Source: CANLBN01 sp965230205 (GTDB taxonomy: Bacteria > Pseudomonadota > Gammaproteobacteria > Pseudomonadales > Cellvibrionaceae). Taken from it: DNA of 64,000 nucleotides. Below the pieces are notes generated by a model. It searched no databases. It was given only the letters and a program-made list of their open reading frames with translations, and was not told the origin of the DNA. The stretch lies in contig OZ245996.1 in the NCBI GenBank assembly GCA_965230205.1, forward strand, positions 4,216,001 through 4,280,000, given 5' to 3'. How positions within the stretch are numbered: position 1 is the first letter of the stretch; every line of letters begins with the position of its first letter. Made by a program: the position numbers and the translations under genes. Positions 50,429 to 60,109 of the stretch are shown here, one piece after another.

Positions 50429-50869
50429 TTAGCGTACCCCGTAGAGAGTAAATACTTCTCCAGGTACATCCGATGCATTGTATCCACCATTACCGCTGGA
50501 ATCGAAAGCAACGCGACATTCTGAAATACCGCCTTCAGTGCCTACACCACCACCACTAATTGTTGTGCCACGACCACCTTGTATAAAATACTGACTATCA
50601 AGGCCACCTTCAAGCAGTGCTGCTGCTCCGCGGCAGGTTGTTACTCGTGTAGGTGTTGCTGTTGATAAGCCTGCGTCATTAGCGATGTTATTCGCATGAT
50701 TAAGGCTTGCAGCGCTGGTCAATGCGCCTGCAATATTTTTTACCGCAGCGTCCTGTGCAGCATCAGATAGATCGATAAATCGAGGGACTGCTGTTGCCGC
50801 TAATACACCAAGAATAACAATAACTGCAATTAATTCGACCAGTGTAAAACCTGAAGCACGTGATCTCAT
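50429..50869 (-). CDS. mshA: MSHA major pilin MshA
   Basis: A 146-residue type IV pilin. The prepilin peptidase site SGFTLVELIAVIVILGVLAA starts at residue 6, giving a very short leader. The mature chain begins with Phe and has Glu5. The conserved PRFIDLSDAAQDAAV segment is the MshA alpha-helix continuation. Two cysteines (C76, C121) form the probable C-terminal D-region disulfide. GGAG precedes ATG 50869. It has a 305-base non-coding leader (50870-51174), so its own promoter is likely, as expected for an abundant subunit. Confidence 0.93.
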   Translation of the reverse strand: MRSRASGFTLVELIAVIVILGVLAATAVPRFIDLSDAAQDAAVKNIAGALTSAASLNHANNIANDAGLSTATPTRVTTCRGAAALLEGGLDSQYFIQGGRGTTISGGGVGTEGGISECRVAFDSSGNGGYNASDVPGEVFTLYGVR

Positions 50870-50881
50870 AGTAAACTCCAC

Positions 50882-51174
50882 AACTTATCTACATCCAAAA
50901 ACTATTCATAATTCACATATAAACCGAGAAACAACGCACAGTCTTTATGTATTAATAACTATAGCGCCAGGCTTTGATTATTCCACCAAAGAACTAGATA
51001 GTTATGGAATAGATAAAATAGAAGAGTAAGAAAAGAAGAATAATTAGTAACTTAAAAGAAATAACAGTGTAGAAAATGATAAATTATTGACAGGTTGAGC
51101 AATTGCTAGAATGAACGCTTAATATCGACAAATTATTATTAGTATTAATTGTTATTAATTCTGCCAGATAAATG
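50882..51174 (-). promoter_or_regulatory. mshA leader and promoter region
   Basis: About 293 bases separate mshG from mshA within an otherwise tightly packed operon, which implies a separate promoter and leader for the major pilin. The region is AT-rich. I could not place sigma-54 or sigma-70 boxes with confidence. Confidence 0.4.
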
Positions 51175-52401
51175 TTATTTTTGAATATTGTACATTTCCC
51201 ACATAGGCAAGAAAATACCTAACGCCAGTACCAATACAAACACAGCCATAACAACAATTAATAAAGGCTCTATTTTTGAGCTTAAGCTTTTTAAGTCGTA
51301 TTCAACTTCCCTTTCATAGTAATCTGCAACATCTAATAATAAAGTATCAACCTGGCCACTGCTTTCACCAACATTGATCATTTGCAAAATTAGTGGAGTA
51401 AATATTTCACTGCGTGTGTGAGTTCTTTTCAGGCTATCACCACGCTCTACACCATTTTTAATACTGTCAATTTTTTCCGCAAAATATTGGTTGTCAATTA
51501 CTTGAGCACATAGGCCAATGGCGTCGGTTAAAGGGACGCCAGCTTTGAGCATGATTGAAAAAGAGCGGGCATATCTAGCTAAGGAGGCTTTATTAATTAA
51601 AGCACCAACAATGGGTATTTTTAGTTTTTTGCAGTCCCATAATGCTCGACCTGAATTAGTTTTTAGCCAAAATATACACCCGATGCCAATCAATAAAGAA
51701 GCTATAAGCAATAGCCACCAATAATTAACAAAAAAATTGGATAAACCGATTAACAAGTGAGTCGCTAAAGGTAAATCCGCCTCAAAGCGGCTGAACATAT
51801 CAGCAAATGCTGGAATGACAAAAATATTGATAACAACCATTGCTATTATCATTGCCGTTAAAACAAACAAAGGGTAGCGCATTGCTGCCTTTATCGATTT
51901 GCGTGTTTCTAAATCTCTTTTGATATAATGACTGAGTTGTAAAAAGACCGTATCTAAATTACCACTATTTTCACCTACCTGTATCATACTAATAAACAAG
52001 TTATTGAAAATAGTAGAATGCTGGCGCATAGCCAGTGATAAACTCATACCCGATTGTAATCGGCTAACAATATCGTTCACTGACTCTTTAAGTGCTCCAT
52101 CAGTCATGCTGAGAGATAAGCTTTTCATTCCCTGTGCTAATGATAGGCCGGCTTTATTAATAGTATACATTTGCCGACAAAACATGATTAATTGTTCGTC
52201 AGGAACAGAGTTAGTCGAAAATAGCCGATGTATTACTTTCCAGTTAATTGATGAAATTGACGCTTGATGGAGATCGATATTGACAGGAATAATTCGCTGC
52301 TGAGACAAATATTCCACCACACTATCTCTATCTGCCCTATCAATAAATCCACTGACCGCTTCTCCCTGAGCATTTCGACCATAATAGCGATAGTTTGGCA
52401 T
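51175..52401 (-). CDS. mshG: MSHA inner-membrane platform protein MshG (GspF/PilC family)
   Basis: A 408-residue type II secretion F-family protein with two similar cytoplasmic helical domains (FCRQMYTINKAGLSLAQGMK near residues 85-104 and YARSFSIMLKAGVPLTDAIG near 287-306) and three membrane helices (about 170-200, 222-245, 376-405). It forms the pilus assembly platform with the MshE ATPase. ATG 52401 lies two bases after the mshE stop; the track frame from TTG 52407 is less likely. Confidence 0.92.
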   Translation of the reverse strand: MPNYRYYGRNAQGEAVSGFIDRADRDSVVEYLSQQRIIPVNIDLHQASISSINWKVIHRLFSTNSVPDEQLIMFCRQMYTINKAGLSLAQGMKSLSLSMTDGALKESVNDIVSRLQSGMSLSLAMRQHSTIFNNLFISMIQVGENSGNLDTVFLQLSHYIKRDLETRKSIKAAMRYPLFVLTAMIIAMVVINIFVIPAFADMFSRFEADLPLATHLLIGLSNFFVNYWWLLLIASLLIGIGCIFWLKTNSGRALWDCKKLKIPIVGALINKASLARYARSFSIMLKAGVPLTDAIGLCAQVIDNQYFAEKIDSIKNGVERGDSLKRTHTRSEIFTPLILQMINVGESSGQVDTLLLDVADYYEREVEYDLKSLSSKIEPLLIVVMAVFVLVLALGIFLPMWEMYNIQK

Positions 52402-52403
52402 TA

Positions 52404-54107
52404 TCAATCACTCTCAATACGCAGTGAAAAACGTTGTATTTCTTCTAAAGAGGTCTTTCCATCCATGGCAAGTTGAATCGCACTTTCACTCAAGGGTTTA
52501 TAAGTAGAGGATGTTTTAGCTAAACGAGTAAATTCTGTTATATCTTTTTCTCGTAATGCATCAGCCATTGCACCAGTAATAGACAGATATTCAAAAATAG
52601 CTAAACGACCTTTGTAACCTGAATTAAAACAATGAACACAGCCGTTAGGGCGATAGTAGTTCAACTGGCGCTGTTGATCAGTTAATAGATAAAAGTATTC
52701 AGGGTCAGCGCTGCTTGGTATTTTGCATCGCTCACATAAACGCCGAACTAAACGTTGAGCAACGACGGCTCGTAAAGCAGAAGCGACTAAAAACTCATCA
52801 ACGCCCATGTCAATTAAACGCAAAGCTGAGCTAATCGCATCATTGGTATGCAGAGTAGACAACACTAAATGCCCTGTCATGGCTGCTCTCAATGCAATCT
52901 CTGCAGAAATGGTATCTCTTATTTCACCCACTAAAAGAATATCAGGGTCTTGCCTTAAGCTCGCTTTAAGCACCGAACTAAAATCAAGCCCTATTTTTTC
53001 TTTGATCTGCACCTGATTTAATCTGGGCAACCTATACTCAACAGGGTCTTCTACTGTTATTATTTTTTTATCTGATGTATTTAGCTCAGATAAAGCCGCA
53101 TATAACGTTGTTGTTTTACCACTACCGGTAGGCCCTGTGACTAAAATCAACCCGTGAGGTTGATGAATCACTGAACGAAATGATGATTTTATGGAGTCAT
53201 CAATGCCTATTTCATCAAGTGACCTTACTCCATCATCCAATACAAGTAATCGCATGACCACAGACTCACCATGCTGAACTGGCATGGTTGAAATGCGCAC
53301 ATCCACATTCTTTTTATTGACCCGCAAATTAAAACGACCATCCTGTGGCAAACGCTTTTCTGATATATCCAGACCTGAGATTAATTTCAAGCGAACCACT
53401 AATGCTGAAGCAATGCGCTTTTCATTCATAACTTGCTCAGATAAAACGCCATCGACACGCAAGCGAATTCTTAAGGATTTTTCATCAGGCTCAATATGGA
53501 TATCAGAAGCTTCAAAACGTATAGCCTCTTCGAATATTTTTTGTATCAATCTAACAACAGGGGCATCTGTATCCTCAACATCCTGACCCATGGCATCTAC
53601 ATCGACCGAATCATCTTCAAGCTCATCACTGAGCTCTTCTGCTAAAGAAGCAATTTTTTCAGTCTCGCCATATGAATTATCCAGCACATCCAATAATTCA
53701 GACTCCCTGACAATAACGGGGTCAATGGTTTTGCTAAAGATACGGGAAACTTCATCCAAACAAAATATATCTGTTGGATCAGACATACCTAACATCAATG
53801 ATGTATCAGCGTTTTTTAATACGGCTACTCGGTATCGCCGTGCAATAGTTTCCTTAAGAGAACGAACATCGTCGCGACTATAGTTAAAATTATGTAATTC
53901 TAGAAAAGGTATATCCAATTGCTCTGAAAGAATAGAAAGCAGTGTTGTTTCATCCACAAAACCTAGGCTGACGAGCGTTTTTCCCAATCTTAACCCCGTC
54001 TTTTTCTGTTCATTCAAGGCCGTCGATAATTGCTCATCACTAATCATCTGTCTGGCGACCAAAATATCACCAATACGTATTTTTTTTCTTTCTTGTATTT
54101 GATTCAT
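52404..54107 (-). CDS. mshE: MSHA pilus assembly ATPase MshE
   Basis: A 567-residue secretion ATPase of the GspE/PilB group. The N-terminal domain has two MshEN-type repeats (RIGDILVARQMISDEQLSTA near residues 11-30 and RLGKTLVSLGFVDETTLLSI near 40-59), the motif that binds cyclic di-GMP. Walker A GPTGSGKTTTLYAAL is near 322-336, Walker B DPDILLVGEIRD near 390-401, and the zinc-finger pair CERCKIP and GCVHCFN is near 465-500. It drives pilus extension. Confidence 0.94.
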   Translation of the reverse strand: MNQIQERKKIRIGDILVARQMISDEQLSTALNEQKKTGLRLGKTLVSLGFVDETTLLSILSEQLDIPFLELHNFNYSRDDVRSLKETIARRYRVAVLKNADTSLMLGMSDPTDIFCLDEVSRIFSKTIDPVIVRESELLDVLDNSYGETEKIASLAEELSDELEDDSVDVDAMGQDVEDTDAPVVRLIQKIFEEAIRFEASDIHIEPDEKSLRIRLRVDGVLSEQVMNEKRIASALVVRLKLISGLDISEKRLPQDGRFNLRVNKKNVDVRISTMPVQHGESVVMRLLVLDDGVRSLDEIGIDDSIKSSFRSVIHQPHGLILVTGPTGSGKTTTLYAALSELNTSDKKIITVEDPVEYRLPRLNQVQIKEKIGLDFSSVLKASLRQDPDILLVGEIRDTISAEIALRAAMTGHLVLSTLHTNDAISSALRLIDMGVDEFLVASALRAVVAQRLVRRLCERCKIPSSADPEYFYLLTDQQRQLNYYRPNGCVHCFNSGYKGRLAIFEYLSITGAMADALREKDITEFTRLAKTSSTYKPLSESAIQLAMDGKTSLEEIQRFSLRIESD

Positions 54108-54111
54108 AGGA

Positions 54112-55494
54112 CTAATTAGAAAGCAGTAAAATACGCTGCTCTATATATTCTTTCACATCAGAATTTGGCAATGCATACTGATCAGCATAGCGAAAAGCCT
54201 GCAATGCTGTATCATCACCAAGTGCATCTAAAGAAACCGCCAAACCTAGCCAATAACGTGGGTTTTCATATTTTATTTTCAATAGGTTTCTATATAACTC
54301 TGCTGACTCCTCATAGCGGGAATTTTCATAATATAAACCAGCCTTCAATGCATAATAGCTTTTATAAGCTGTCATACTGGGGACATGACCATTAAGTAAA
54401 CCAATAGCTCCCTCCACGTCATCATGAGCTACAAAAAGACGTGAAACATTCTCAGCCATTTGAAAAACATCTAAGCTTTTATTACTATTTACTAATATTT
54501 CTGCCTTACTGGTTTGTAATTGTTGCAAATAAAGACTCAATAGTAATCGGTAGGAATCGCCCCAATAATCAGACAACGAGGAAAAAACCTCTAGCACCTT
54601 TATAGCTCCATCGAAATCTTTCTTATCGATAAGCCTTAATGCAGCTATGGCTGTCGCTCGATCAACGTCGATCACAGAGCGTTTAGCTGAAACATCACTC
54701 TCTTCTTCTGGCTCAATGGAACTCTCAAGAATTCGACTTTCTGCAACATCAATAAAAACATTTTCATCGTTAATATAAGCAGCATATTTTTTCAGAATTG
54801 GAGACATATCAAAGTATTTATCACCTACTTTATAGGCATTTTTAATTAAACCTGCCACCTTGTAAGATTCTTTCTTCTTGATCACTTTATCGGCAAGCGA
54901 GGTATAGCGTTGCACAATACGCTTAACACCATTGAGCGCCTCCTTGTTTGAAGGGTCCATTGAAAAAACCAATTCATAGGCATCAAAAGCATTATTGCCT
55001 TCTGGAGAGGTTAATTTATCCGCTTTTAATAAAGCTTTAGCCTCTAAGAGTAACTCTTCTATTTTTTCCTCATTCTTTTTTTCATCGATAATTTCATAGA
55101 TAACAATTTTTTTATCACTAGTATTATTTTTATGAACAATAGAAGAATCATCATAGAGAAAAGTAACGATATCATCCGGCGTTTTAACTTTATTCGAATC
55201 TGTGTTATTCACATCCTCTTTTTTCTCAATAAAATAAGTACTACCAATAAGAATATCACTTATCTTTATCGGTTCTTTAATTTCAACTACTTCAGCCACA
55301 TTACTTTTTATATATTTATCCACCAAAAATATCGAGATTGATATTAACAGTAACACTAAAATTGCCAACTGCCTTTTATTGACCTTTGATTTTTCAATAG
55401 GTTTTACGAATCGCTCATCGACAATAACATTATCCATTTCAACAGATTGACCTTGAACATTAGCAGACTTTACTATTTTGTTTGCAGCATTCAT
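54112..55494 (-). CDS. mshN: MSHA biogenesis protein MshN (TPR protein)
   Basis: A 460-residue protein with one N-terminal membrane helix (AILVLLLISISIFLVDKYIK near residues 44-63) and a periplasmic TPR-rich part, seen in AYELVFSMDPSNKEALNGVK near 170-189, YYENSRYEESAELYRNLLKI near 389-408 and WLGLAVSLDALGD near 416-428. It sits between mshL and mshE, the MshN position, and is probably an assembly scaffold. It is longer than some MshN proteins because of a charged linker at residues 100-160. mshM, normally before it, is missing. Confidence 0.8.
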   Translation of the reverse strand: MNAANKIVKSANVQGQSVEMDNVIVDERFVKPIEKSKVNKRQLAILVLLLISISIFLVDKYIKSNVAEVVEIKEPIKISDILIGSTYFIEKKEDVNNTDSNKVKTPDDIVTFLYDDSSIVHKNNTSDKKIVIYEIIDEKKNEEKIEELLLEAKALLKADKLTSPEGNNAFDAYELVFSMDPSNKEALNGVKRIVQRYTSLADKVIKKKESYKVAGLIKNAYKVGDKYFDMSPILKKYAAYINDENVFIDVAESRILESSIEPEEESDVSAKRSVIDVDRATAIAALRLIDKKDFDGAIKVLEVFSSLSDYWGDSYRLLLSLYLQQLQTSKAEILVNSNKSLDVFQMAENVSRLFVAHDDVEGAIGLLNGHVPSMTAYKSYYALKAGLYYENSRYEESAELYRNLLKIKYENPRYWLGLAVSLDALGDDTALQAFRYADQYALPNSDVKEYIEQRILLLSN

Positions 55495-55528
55495 AAGAAT
55501 TCGCCTATTTACACTCTCAGCATCTTTC

Positions 55529-57193
55529 TCAAAAAACAGTTGGATTTTTTAGCTGGTCAATTCTTCTCTTACTATTAACAACATCGCTTTGCCAGCTATT
55601 CTCTTCTACAACGATTGGTTTTAATAAAATAATTAATTCAGATTTAACTCGGCTTTGCCCGGTCGTACGAAATAAACTTTTAACAAGGGGAATATCACCT
55701 AGAACAGGCCGCTTACCATTAGCATTCATAGATTTTTCCTGCATCAATCCACCTAGAACTATAATTTGGTTATTTTCAGCACGAACAATACTGTCTGACT
55801 CTCTAATATCTCGTAAAGCCAGAGGTAGAGAAAACTCACTATCACCAACCGATATGTCTTTCTGCTCTTCTGTAACAGTACTAATCACGGGGTGTATATG
55901 TAATATTACCCCGCCATCATCGGATATCTGGGGAGTCACATCCAAAGATATTCCACTGAAAAAAGAAGATAATTCAACTTCAGGATTATTCGTTGTTGAT
56001 CCAGAAGAAGTTGTTGTTGAATTAGAAACTCCTGTGACAAAAAATCTGTCAGAACCAACACGTATTACTGCTTTTTGGTTATTGACCGTGGATACTCGAG
56101 GGCTAGACAGCACTTGAACATCACCTTGAGTTTGTAACAATGATAATAATTGACTGATATCAGTTACTTTAACCAAGGAAGAGAAAATTTCCCCAGTAGC
56201 TTCGCTTGCAACAGTTATAGAGTTTGGTGAAGTAAACTCCGAGACGTTATTACCTAATAGCAGTTGTCCGCTGATTTCCCCCCAATTAATACCTGTCTGA
56301 TAATCTTTACTGAGTGCAATTTCTAAGATTTTTGCTTCGATAATCACTTGTTTTCTAACATTTAATTGTGCCTTTTCCAGAAAATTTCTAACGGAGGCTA
56401 ACTCATCAGGCATTGCTGTAACAACGACAACACCGGTTTGAGGGTTAACGATAACTCTACTTTTATTTAAACTATTGTTATTAACCTCGCTCGCAGACTC
56501 TTCTTGCTGTCTATCTGCACCAATAATTTCAGCAATGGACTGTTTTAATGAAACCCAAAAATCAGTTTCACTGTGTGTTTGAATTCGTGACCCTGGCAGT
56601 ATTGAGTTTCCAGAACCAATCAGATCAGCTTGTTCAGCGCCATCATTGGAAGAGGCATCCGACTGTGATGATGACTCTATATTACCGGTTAATACACTGG
56701 TATCAGAAACACCAACACGTTTTACATCAATGTAATTAATAGGAAATATTTGTGTCCTCAATTTTTTCGAATAAATCGTATAGATACTATTTTCATACTT
56801 ATAGTCATAGCCATAAATATCGCGTACAACTCGAAGCAACTCATTAATCGTTACTTGTTTAAGGTTTAATGTTATTTCACCTTCAACATCAGGGTGTACT
56901 ACGATATTTATATTTGTACCCGACATTAAATTAGCAAAAAACAACCTTGCAGGAACATCATTTACAGCAATATCAAAGCGCTTTTTATCTTTCTCTGACA
57001 ATTTCGCTGAGCTTAAATAGTCATTCGATAATTCTGTCTCTTGCCTTTTCAATGTGCTTGGCTTTTTGTTAATAGCTCTTGATGTCTCCATTTCTGCTTG
57101 AACAATGGCATCAGATACAGGAGTCACATCTGGAATTTGTGAGCAAGCAGATAAAAAACAACCTATTAAGAAAACTACAACGATAAACTTCAT
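55529..57193 (-). CDS. mshL: MSHA outer-membrane secretin MshL
   Basis: A 554-residue secretin. The lipoprotein signal has FLSAC near residues 12-16. The N-domain VHPDVEGEITLNLKQVTINE near 97-116 and the conserved secretin core GVVVVTAMPDELASVRNFLE near 254-273, VLSSPRVSTVNNQKAVIRVG near 359-378 and VVILGG-type QIIVLGGLMQEKS near 486-498 are typical. It forms the pilus channel. The start overlaps mshK by four bases (ATGA). Confidence 0.93.
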   Translation of the reverse strand: MKFIVVVFLIGCFLSACSQIPDVTPVSDAIVQAEMETSRAINKKPSTLKRQETELSNDYLSSAKLSEKDKKRFDIAVNDVPARLFFANLMSGTNINIVVHPDVEGEITLNLKQVTINELLRVVRDIYGYDYKYENSIYTIYSKKLRTQIFPINYIDVKRVGVSDTSVLTGNIESSSQSDASSNDGAEQADLIGSGNSILPGSRIQTHSETDFWVSLKQSIAEIIGADRQQEESASEVNNNSLNKSRVIVNPQTGVVVVTAMPDELASVRNFLEKAQLNVRKQVIIEAKILEIALSKDYQTGINWGEISGQLLLGNNVSEFTSPNSITVASEATGEIFSSLVKVTDISQLLSLLQTQGDVQVLSSPRVSTVNNQKAVIRVGSDRFFVTGVSNSTTTSSGSTTNNPEVELSSFFSGISLDVTPQISDDGGVILHIHPVISTVTEEQKDISVGDSEFSLPLALRDIRESDSIVRAENNQIIVLGGLMQEKSMNANGKRPVLGDIPLVKSLFRTTGQSRVKSELIILLKPIVVEENSWQSDVVNSKRRIDQLKNPTVF

Positions 57194-57579
57194 TTTATTC
57201 TGACACCTTTATTGTTAACCACATAAAGATGTAACACTTTCTGTTGCTCATTAGCTGACATAATGACATTGTCGTGATTAATATGGTCTATTCTATAGCG
57301 TCCAACTTTCTCTCCTTCTTGGTATTCTTTTTCATCAATAACAGCGATCTTTTTATCAAAACTTATAAACGTCGCCTGTAATACGTATTTTTTAACCGGT
57401 GCCTTTAAGGGAGCCGGTTTGACAGAGGTAACTTCTAATATTGGTTCAATGAAAGGAGTTGTTGGATCCCTTAATGGTGACTCACTGGCGATAGCACCTA
57501 AGCTAGGATGAAGAAGGACGAATAGAACAGATAATAGCCGCCCCAAATAAACAAACGATTTATGGTTAACTTTAGGCAT
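57190..57579 (-). CDS. mshK: MSHA biogenesis protein MshK
   Basis: A 129-residue protein with signal peptide (cleavage near residue 31, AIAS) and a small beta domain, DPTTPFIEPI near residues 38-47, then YVLQATFISFDKKIAVIDEK near 65-84 and YQEGEKVGRYRIDHIN near 86-101. It resembles the PilP-type pilotin domain. It lies between mshJ and mshL with 8- and 4-base overlaps. The gene is short and diverged, so assignment rests strongly on order. Confidence 0.82.
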   Translation of the reverse strand: MPKVNHKSFVYLGRLLSVLFVLLHPSLGAIASESPLRDPTTPFIEPILEVTSVKPAPLKAPVKKYVLQATFISFDKKIAVIDEKEYQEGEKVGRYRIDHINHDNVIMSANEQQKVLHLYVVNNKGVRIK

Positions 57580-58282
57580 CTATCACACTCCCTTCAAAAG
57601 ATAATGTGTAAAGTAACAAACTGATCGCTGCGTCAGGATGCTTATTGACTTTATAGCTTATATCCTGGGTAAATAGACCCCACTTTAAGGACTCAACTTG
57701 TTGAAGATAGCGAGTTAAATCGACATAATTACCTTTTAATTGGAGGTGAATTTTGTGTTTATATAACACAATCTCGTCCTGATTTAATTCAGCATCATTG
57801 TGTTCTCCCTCACCCTCATCAATTCCTTCATTTATATCGTAGTAATTTTCAATATTGACCACTTCTGTTGGCAATAACTTTAGCTCTTCAACAATTAAGC
57901 CTTCATTAGATTCTAAGAGCTCTTTAACAATAACCAACAACTCATCAACAGAGCCAATAATTGAAAAGTAATGGGATAGATCATTATTCAACTGATCCAC
58001 TTCCCTCTTCACAATAGCAAGTTGGCTATTAAGGGAGGCAATATCAGTAGCATCTATTGATGAGAAAGAATTATTATCAGCACTACTCCTACCAGAAAGG
58101 TAAATATTTTCTGCGTGATGTTGCTTAATTTTCTTACTTATTGGAATTTCTAACAAAAAGTACCAAGCCATATACACTATAGATAAAATAGAGCACAGGA
58201 TTAGAACCCTTTGTCTAAGATCTAAAGCATTATATTGACATTTCACCTGCATATAGCGATTTAAAAAGCTAGTCATTATCAA
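57572..58282 (-). CDS. mshJ: MSHA biogenesis protein MshJ
   Basis: A 236-residue PilO-like protein with one N-terminal membrane helix (VLILCSILSIVYMAWYFLLE near residues 26-45), a coiled-coil segment (about 75-95) and a ferredoxin-like periplasmic domain (HKIHLQLKGNYVDLTRYLQQ near 175-194). It forms part of the inner-membrane alignment complex. A second in-frame ATG (58276) is possible. It overlaps mshI2 by 14 bases and mshK by 8. Confidence 0.83.
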   Translation of the reverse strand: MIMTSFLNRYMQVKCQYNALDLRQRVLILCSILSIVYMAWYFLLEIPISKKIKQHHAENIYLSGRSSADNNSFSSIDATDIASLNSQLAIVKREVDQLNNDLSHYFSIIGSVDELLVIVKELLESNEGLIVEELKLLPTEVVNIENYYDINEGIDEGEGEHNDAELNQDEIVLYKHKIHLQLKGNYVDLTRYLQQVESLKWGLFTQDISYKVNKHPDAAISLLLYTLSFEGSVIDA

Positions 58283-58871
58283 CTTCCCTTAACATTTCAA
58301 ATTGATAATAACGACTGCCTTTCATTCGGTTAATCACCAACAAACCAAATTCTGTCATTTTTAAAGCACTTTCTTCTTTTAACTGCCCTAAATAATCTGG
58401 AATTTTCTCTTTCTTCTTTGCGATACCATTGATGATTAATTCTTCACCACCATCGTATATCGCTATCTCTGAAATTGATATATCTCTATCTGAATATTTA
58501 CTGATATTAGAAAAGACATCGTAAAAGCTTGCTGAACTAGCACTTCCATTATTTTCATAGACATTTTTTATCCTTTTCTTTTTCCTAACATCCCGTGACA
58601 AATTTGAAATCTGTAGCTCCAAATGGTTTTTTTTGCTCATCATCTTATCTATCAGACTATCTTCGGAAGATTCTATATTTTCATCTCCATAGACCGATAA
58701 AAGTCTTTCATTTTCTTTTTCCAAAATGGACAAATCCTGATACATCGTTAAATAGTACCCAAGTAGAAAAATCAAGAATAAAAACAGAAAAAAAGCACTA
58801 TGGTCGAATGACAGCCATATTTTCTTTGGCATAAATTCTACTGAAAATAAGTTGACACTCTGTCTCATCAA
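58269..58871 (-). CDS. mshI2: PilN-like MSHA protein (MshI2)
   Basis: A 200-residue PilN-like protein. The start MMRQSVNLFSVEFMPKK resembles the PilN N-terminal sequence that contacts PilM. A single membrane helix near residues 24-42 (SAFFLFLFLIFLLGYYLTMY) and a coiled-coil region (about 45-100) precede the periplasmic domain. It overlaps mshI by four bases and mshJ by 14. Its place between mshI and mshJ matches the second mshI-type gene of other loci. Confidence 0.83.
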   Translation of the reverse strand: MMRQSVNLFSVEFMPKKIWLSFDHSAFFLFLFLIFLLGYYLTMYQDLSILEKENERLLSVYGDENIESSEDSLIDKMMSKKNHLELQISNLSRDVRKKKRIKNVYENNGSASSASFYDVFSNISKYSDRDISISEIAIYDGGEELIINGIAKKKEKIPDYLGQLKEESALKMTEFGLLVINRMKGSRYYQFEMLREVDND

Positions 58872-59779
58872 GCAGCATCCTGACGCAGTACAGCGCCGCT
58901 GATTACAACAGTTTTTTCATCTTCCAAAACGAGTTGACACTCGCGTTCAATGCTGTCGACATTAATACAGGTAATTTTTTGCTGAAAGCTTTCCCGAATA
59001 ATTGGTGTTATCTTTTCTTCAGTCACAGCACCCGAAAACACTATTTCAGCTGGTGCTGCTTGCCCCATTTGACGTTCATAATAGTCTAGAGAACGCTGTA
59101 GCTCTAAAATGATATCGTCTTCGGGCAATTTATCCAAAAATCCTGCGCCGTAATTAATAGAAAATCGTCTTGAAAAATAAAGGTTGCCCTGTTTTACTAT
59201 AAGTAACTTGCCTTCATCTCTTCTTAAAACAATCAACGCTATTCCTCTATCAATCACAGAATGAGTATCAAGGAAATTTCTATAGGATAATTCTGCAATA
59301 TCGATGGATTGCAATGACAACCCCAAATCACTCACAAAATTAATCAATAACAAAATATGCTCTTTTTTAGCCACTACGGTGTAAAGCATTTTTTTATCTG
59401 GCTGGTGAAATATATCTATTGCTGCGTTTTCAACATCAAAACTAATTAAATCCCGTATTTTCCAGCGCATTGCTTCCTGCAATTCACTCTCAGGGACGTC
59501 AGGTGGATCAACTAGCAATAACTGATAATCTTTTTCGCTTAGAACACAATAACAAGGCGCATCACTTAAGTTTTTTTCCTTAATAAACTGGGCTATTTGA
59601 ACTTTGCAATCATCAATAGAAAATTCAGCTGTTAACTCATGGTGGATAGCCTCCTTAATAACAAAGTTCTTGCTATCTACCTTTCCATTAACCCCCTCTA
59701 CAACCAATACAGATACACTTTCATCAGAGAATGACAAACCAACGCGTACACTGCTTTTTTTCCGACGGAAAAGGGACAA
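58868..59779 (-). CDS. mshI: MSHA biogenesis protein MshI (PilM-like)
   Basis: A 303-residue actin-fold PilM-like protein. Elements visible are VGLSFSDESVSVLVVEGVNG near residues 12-31, VDPPDVPESELQEAMRWKIR near 89-108 and QRSLDYYERQMGQAAPAEIV near 227-246. I propose TTG 59779 as start because GGAG lies eight bases upstream and MSLFRRKK matches the family; the longest frame starts at 59839 but lacks a site. It heads the msh operon. Confidence 0.85.
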   Translation of the reverse strand: MSLFRRKKSSVRVGLSFSDESVSVLVVEGVNGKVDSKNFVIKEAIHHELTAEFSIDDCKVQIAQFIKEKNLSDAPCYCVLSEKDYQLLLVDPPDVPESELQEAMRWKIRDLISFDVENAAIDIFHQPDKKMLYTVVAKKEHILLLINFVSDLGLSLQSIDIAELSYRNFLDTHSVIDRGIALIVLRRDEGKLLIVKQGNLYFSRRFSINYGAGFLDKLPEDDIILELQRSLDYYERQMGQAAPAEIVFSGAVTEEKITPIIRESFQQKITCINVDSIERECQLVLEDEKTVVISGAVLRQDAA

Positions 59780-59914
59780 GATTAAAACTCCAAATAAAGA
59801 TATAGCTCTGTATACAAGCTTAGCCTCTATTACCTGCAATGCTAGCTATCCCGATGCCCTTAATAATAAAATACTCGTATTAATCAACCCCTTTGCCCTT
59901 TCGATGCCAAGCTT

Positions 59915-59942
59915 TTGACTTTTTTATTAACAGTTCTATAAA
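59915..59942 (+). promoter_or_regulatory. Predicted sigma-70 promoter for trmL
   Basis: TTGACT (59915-59920) and TATAAA (59937-59942) are 16 bases apart, 168 bases ahead of the trmL ATG. Divergent msh transcription must start nearby on the other strand. Confidence 0.45.
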
Positions 59943-60109
59943 GCCAATAATTTCTATATAATCGCCGCCATTGTTTTGACGATATCCCTAAGCTGGCGAG
60001 CAACGAAAACAAGCGTTGAAATTTCTCGCTTTTATTGTGGCAACCTACAGTGACCCAGCTATATATTTTCAGCAATTACTTTTATAACGTTGAAATCGCT
60101 GCCTTAATC

